A DNA stretch of 6,336 nucleotides from Bacteroidales bacterium UBA2764 (GTDB taxonomy: Bacteria > Bacteroidota > Bacteroidia > Bacteroidales > Paludibacteraceae), in NCBI GenBank assembly GCA_002352705.1, contig DEIW01000023.1, forward strand, positions 1-6,336, written 5' to 3'. Below the pieces are notes generated by a model. The model was not told where the DNA came from, did not search any database, and saw only the letters and a list, made by a program, of their open reading frames with translations. The translations under genes and the position numbers were made by a program. Shown in pieces: positions 4,465-6,336 of this stretch; within the stretch, counting starts at the first letter, position 1, and each line of letters begins with the position of its first letter.

Positions 4465-5808
4465 TTAGTAGGCCATAGCGCCGGAGCGTCCCTTGATACG
4501 CATACCGGACTCAAAGAATCCGTCGTAATGACGCATTAAGAGGTGGCTCTCAATCTGCTGCAAGGTATCCAAAATAACGCCTACCATAATGAGCAAAGAG
4601 GTACCGCCGAAGAACTGCGCAAATCCCATAGTAACGCCAAACAAGCGAGCAAAAGCAGGCAGGATAGCGATGAGGGCGAGCAGGATCGAACCCGGCAGGG
4701 TGATGCGGCTCATGATGGTGTCGATATACTCAGCCGTCTTCTTACCCGGTTTCACACCCGGAATAAAACCGTTGTTCAGTTTCAGGTTCTCTGCCATCTG
4801 AACAGGATTGATAATAATCGCAGTGTAGAAATAGGTGAAGGCGATGATCAGGAGTGCGAATACGAGGTTGTACCAGAAGCCGTTGTTATCCATGAAAGCT
4901 TGCACGAAGGCATTGGACTCGGAAGCCCGGAAGCCCACGATAGCGATAGGGATGAACATGATAGCCTGAGCAAAGATGATCGGCATTACGTTGGCCGCAT
5001 TCACTTTCAAAGGAATGTACTGGCGTACGCCACCATACTGTTTGTTGCCCTGAATACGTTTAGCGTACTGCACGGGAATACGACGCGTACCCTGTACCAG
5101 CATGATTGCAAAAGCGAATACGAGCAGCAGGATAACGACCTCAAAGAAGAAGACCATCAGTCCGCCGCCACCGTTCTCATTGAGGCGGCTGGAGAACTCT
5201 TGTACAAAAGCTCCCGGGAGGCGCGCGATGATACCGATCAAGATGATGAAGGAAATACCGTTTCCTACACCACGGTCGGTAATGCGCTCACCCAGCCACA
5301 TAACGAACATAGAGCCCGCACAGAGCAGGATGGTAGAGGAGATGGTGAACCAGTTGAAACCTACTGCCAGCGGCTGACCGGCCTGACCCATCTGCACGGC
5401 CAGGTTGACGAGATAACTCGGTCCCTGGAAAAGCAGAATAGCTACCGTCAGATAGCGCGTGATCTGATTCATCTTCTGGCGTCCGGACTCACCTTCTTTC
5501 TGCATCTTCTGGAAATACGGCACCGCAATAGAGAGGAGCTGGATAACGATAGATGCAGAGATATACGGCATGATACCGAGCGCGAAAATAGACGCATTGG
5601 AGAATGCTCCACCGGAGAACATATCCAGCAATGCCATCAGGCCACCCGCTGTCTGGCTATGCAGGGCAGACAAGGCTGTAGGGTCGACACCCGGAAGAAC
5701 GACGAACGATCCGAAGCGATAGATCAAAACGAACAATGCCGTTGTGAGCAGACGCGTACGGAGGTCCTCGATCTTCCAGATATTTTTACATGTTTCTATA
5801 AATTTCAT
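4465..5808 (-). CDS. secY: Preprotein translocase subunit SecY
   Basis: Inner-membrane channel protein of the Sec translocon; it works with SecE, SecG and the SecA motor or a docked ribosome. The 447-residue protein shows the ten hydrophobic segments of the family: TM1 about 20-38, TM2 73-98, TM3 116-136, TM4 152-172, TM5 182-200, TM6 216-238, TM7 270-292, TM8 312-334, TM9 370-390, TM10 397-417. The plug region is near 55-72 (GGLMALLDMFSGGAFSNAS). Cytosolic loops carry EGESGRQKMNQITRYL (105-120), QGTRRIPVQYAKRIQG (239-254) and NLKLNNGFIPGVKPGKK (341-357). Lys353 stands where E. coli SecY has Arg357, a residue important for SecA function; a conservative change whose frequency in this phylum I could not check. 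The start MKFIETCKNIWKIEDLRTRL is canonical. It follows rplO by 114 bases across a long inverted repeat and has an AT-rich leader. Confidence 0.98.
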   Translation of the reverse strand: MKFIETCKNIWKIEDLRTRLLTTALFVLIYRFGSFVVLPGVDPTALSALHSQTAGGLMALLDMFSGGAFSNASIFALGIMPYISASIVIQLLSIAVPYFQKMQKEGESGRQKMNQITRYLTVAILLFQGPSYLVNLAVQMGQAGQPLAVGFNWFTISSTILLCAGSMFVMWLGERITDRGVGNGISFIILIGIIARLPGAFVQEFSSRLNENGGGGLMVFFFEVVILLLVFAFAIMLVQGTRRIPVQYAKRIQGNKQYGGVRQYIPLKVNAANVMPIIFAQAIMFIPIAIVGFRASESNAFVQAFMDNNGFWYNLVFALLIIAFTYFYTAIIINPVQMAENLKLNNGFIPGVKPGKKTAEYIDTIMSRITLPGSILLALIAILPAFARLFGVTMGFAQFFGGTSLLIMVGVILDTLQQIESHLLMRHYDGFFESGMRIKGRSGAMAY

Positions 5809-5828
5809 AATAAAACTAATGTTTTCTT

Positions 5829-5908
5829 ATGGAGTCTTGGCTTAGCCGGGTTGGGCAAGCAAGCTACCGCCCGGATTGCACTTACACACGGCTTGCACAA
5901 GACTTCAT
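5829..5908. repeat. Imperfect 20-base inverted repeat in the rplO-secY gap
   Basis: The arms at 5829-5848 and 5889-5908 agree at 15 of 20 positions when one is reverse-complemented. The outer block ATGRAGTCTTG matches 10 of 11 and the inner block AGCCG is perfect, with a four-base mismatch between them and a 40-base loop. A second perfect pair, CCGGG 5846-5850 with CCCGG 5870-5874, overlaps the inner block, so two foldings are mutually exclusive. GGGC (5853) and GCCC (5869) give a further option. This GC-rich structure lies between the rplO stop and the secY start, 20 bases before the latter. It is neither a tRNA nor an obvious intrinsic terminator, because the downstream transcript lacks a U-tract directly after the stem. 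Confidence 0.6.
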
Positions 5909-5922
5909 ATCAATCGTTTTAC

Positions 5923-6336
5923 TTAAATTTTCTCGATGGTGCCACCGGCAGCGGTGATAGCCTCTTCTGCTTTCTTCGAGAAAGCGTTAGCCTGAACGGT
6001 CAGTTTGGCTTTCAACTCACCGTTACCCAGGATCTTAACGAGTTGGGTCTTGGAGATGAAACCAGCCTCATGGAGCTCGATCAAACCGATCTTCTCCAGC
6101 TTCTTAGCCTCCGCCAGAGCCTGGAGCGTAGAGAGGTTGATAGCTTTGTATTCCACGCGGTTGACGTTCTTAAAGCCGAACTTCGGCAGACGACGCTGCA
6201 TAGGCATCTGACCACCTTCGAAACCGATTTTCTTGCTGTAACCGGAGCGGGACTTAGCACCCTTGTGACCACGGGTTGAAGTACCACCTAGACCCGAGCC
6301 CGGGCCGCGGCCGATACGACGACGTGAATGGGTTGA
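5923..6336 (-). CDS. rplO: 50S ribosomal protein L15 (uL15), 5' end cut off by the window
   Basis: Late-assembling large-subunit protein that binds 23S rRNA around the peptidyl-transferase core. The window holds 137 codons ending with TAA at 5923-5925. The frame is still open at 6336, and comparison with the family (about 148 residues) suggests roughly 11 N-terminal residues are missing. The Gly/Arg-rich, rRNA-penetrating N-terminal extension is visible: RRIGRGPGSGLGG, then TSTRGHKGAKSRSGYSKKIG and FEGGQMPMQRRLPKFGF. It is followed by the globular domain with INLSTLQALAEAK and VKILGNGELKAKLTVQANAF, ending AITAAGGTIEKI. The ATG codon at 6205-6207 is internal (M of GGQMPMQRR) and not the start. 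It precedes secY as in nearly all bacteria, here with an unusually long, structured 114-base gap. Confidence 0.97.
   Translation of the reverse strand, partial: STHSRRRIGRGPGSGLGGTSTRGHKGAKSRSGYSKKIGFEGGQMPMQRRLPKFGFKNVNRVEYKAINLSTLQALAEAKKLEKIGLIELHEAGFISKTQLVKILGNGELKAKLTVQANAFSKKAEEAITAAGGTIEKI

Noticed and set aside
5833..5904. Possible tRNA: a 72-base segment bounded by AGTCTTG and its exact complement
   Set aside because: Neither strand gives a T-arm or GTTC-type T-loop, the 17 bases before the 3' arm do not pair, and there is no sensible anticodon arm; only the outer stem resembles an acceptor.
4543..6279. Long + strand open frame (578 codons) opposite secY and rplO as a possible gene
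   Set aside because: It is in exact antisense codon register with two clear genes, its product is a Gln/His/Arg/Asp-rich string with no domain, and its openness follows from avoidance of TTA, CTA and TCA codons in the sense genes.

Overview
This window is a piece of the conserved ribosomal-protein supercluster (distal spc operon plus alpha operon) of a Bacteroidota genome, most likely a Bacteroidales member. All ten genes lie on the minus strand. In transcription order, from high to low coordinates, they are rplO (5' end cut off) - secY - map - infA - rpmJ - rpsM - rpsK - rpsD - rpoA - rplQ (3' end cut off). The assignment rests on three things: the map-infA-rpmJ-rpsM order with no adk beside secY; the protein sequences (a 38-residue L36 lacking most zinc ligands, a Cys-free S4 N-terminus, an L17 with a Lys-rich C-terminal tail); and AT-rich leaders without Shine-Dalgarno sequences before every start codon. 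I cannot place it below order level.

Layout on the + strand: 1-411 rplQ (partial); 513-1505 rpoA; 1517-2122 rpsD; 2235-2624 rpsK; 2712-3092 rpsM; 3165-3281 rpmJ; 3383-3601 infA; 3614-4399 map; 4465-5808 secY; 5923-6336 rplO (partial). No gene-free stretch exceeds 300 bases; the gaps run from 11 to 114 bases. No tRNA, rRNA, IS element, CRISPR array, convincing promoter or terminator was seen.

The genes serve one programme. L15, L36, L17, S13, S11 and S4 build the two ribosomal subunits. IF-1 starts translation. Methionine aminopeptidase trims nascent chains at the ribosome exit. SecY is the membrane channel that accepts exported chains. RpoA nucleates RNA polymerase and ties transcription output to translation capacity.

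The coding part looks ordinary and intact. The unusual part is the intergenic DNA. Every gap of 65 bases or more carries repeat structure. Two gaps (rpsK-rpsD and rpoA-rplQ) hold related arrays of about seven 9-base TACG-type units that fold as imperfect palindromes. Three gaps hold arrays of 7-base units with different sequences (GTCGAAA; AATAATG; GGAGTCR together with TTATTCC). The secY-map gap has a 15-base unit, and the rplO-secY gap has a long imperfect inverted repeat. Only the two shortest gaps (11 and 12 bases) lack repeats. I see no new protein system; if something here is undescribed, it is this junction-by-junction short-period repeat filling of an essential operon.
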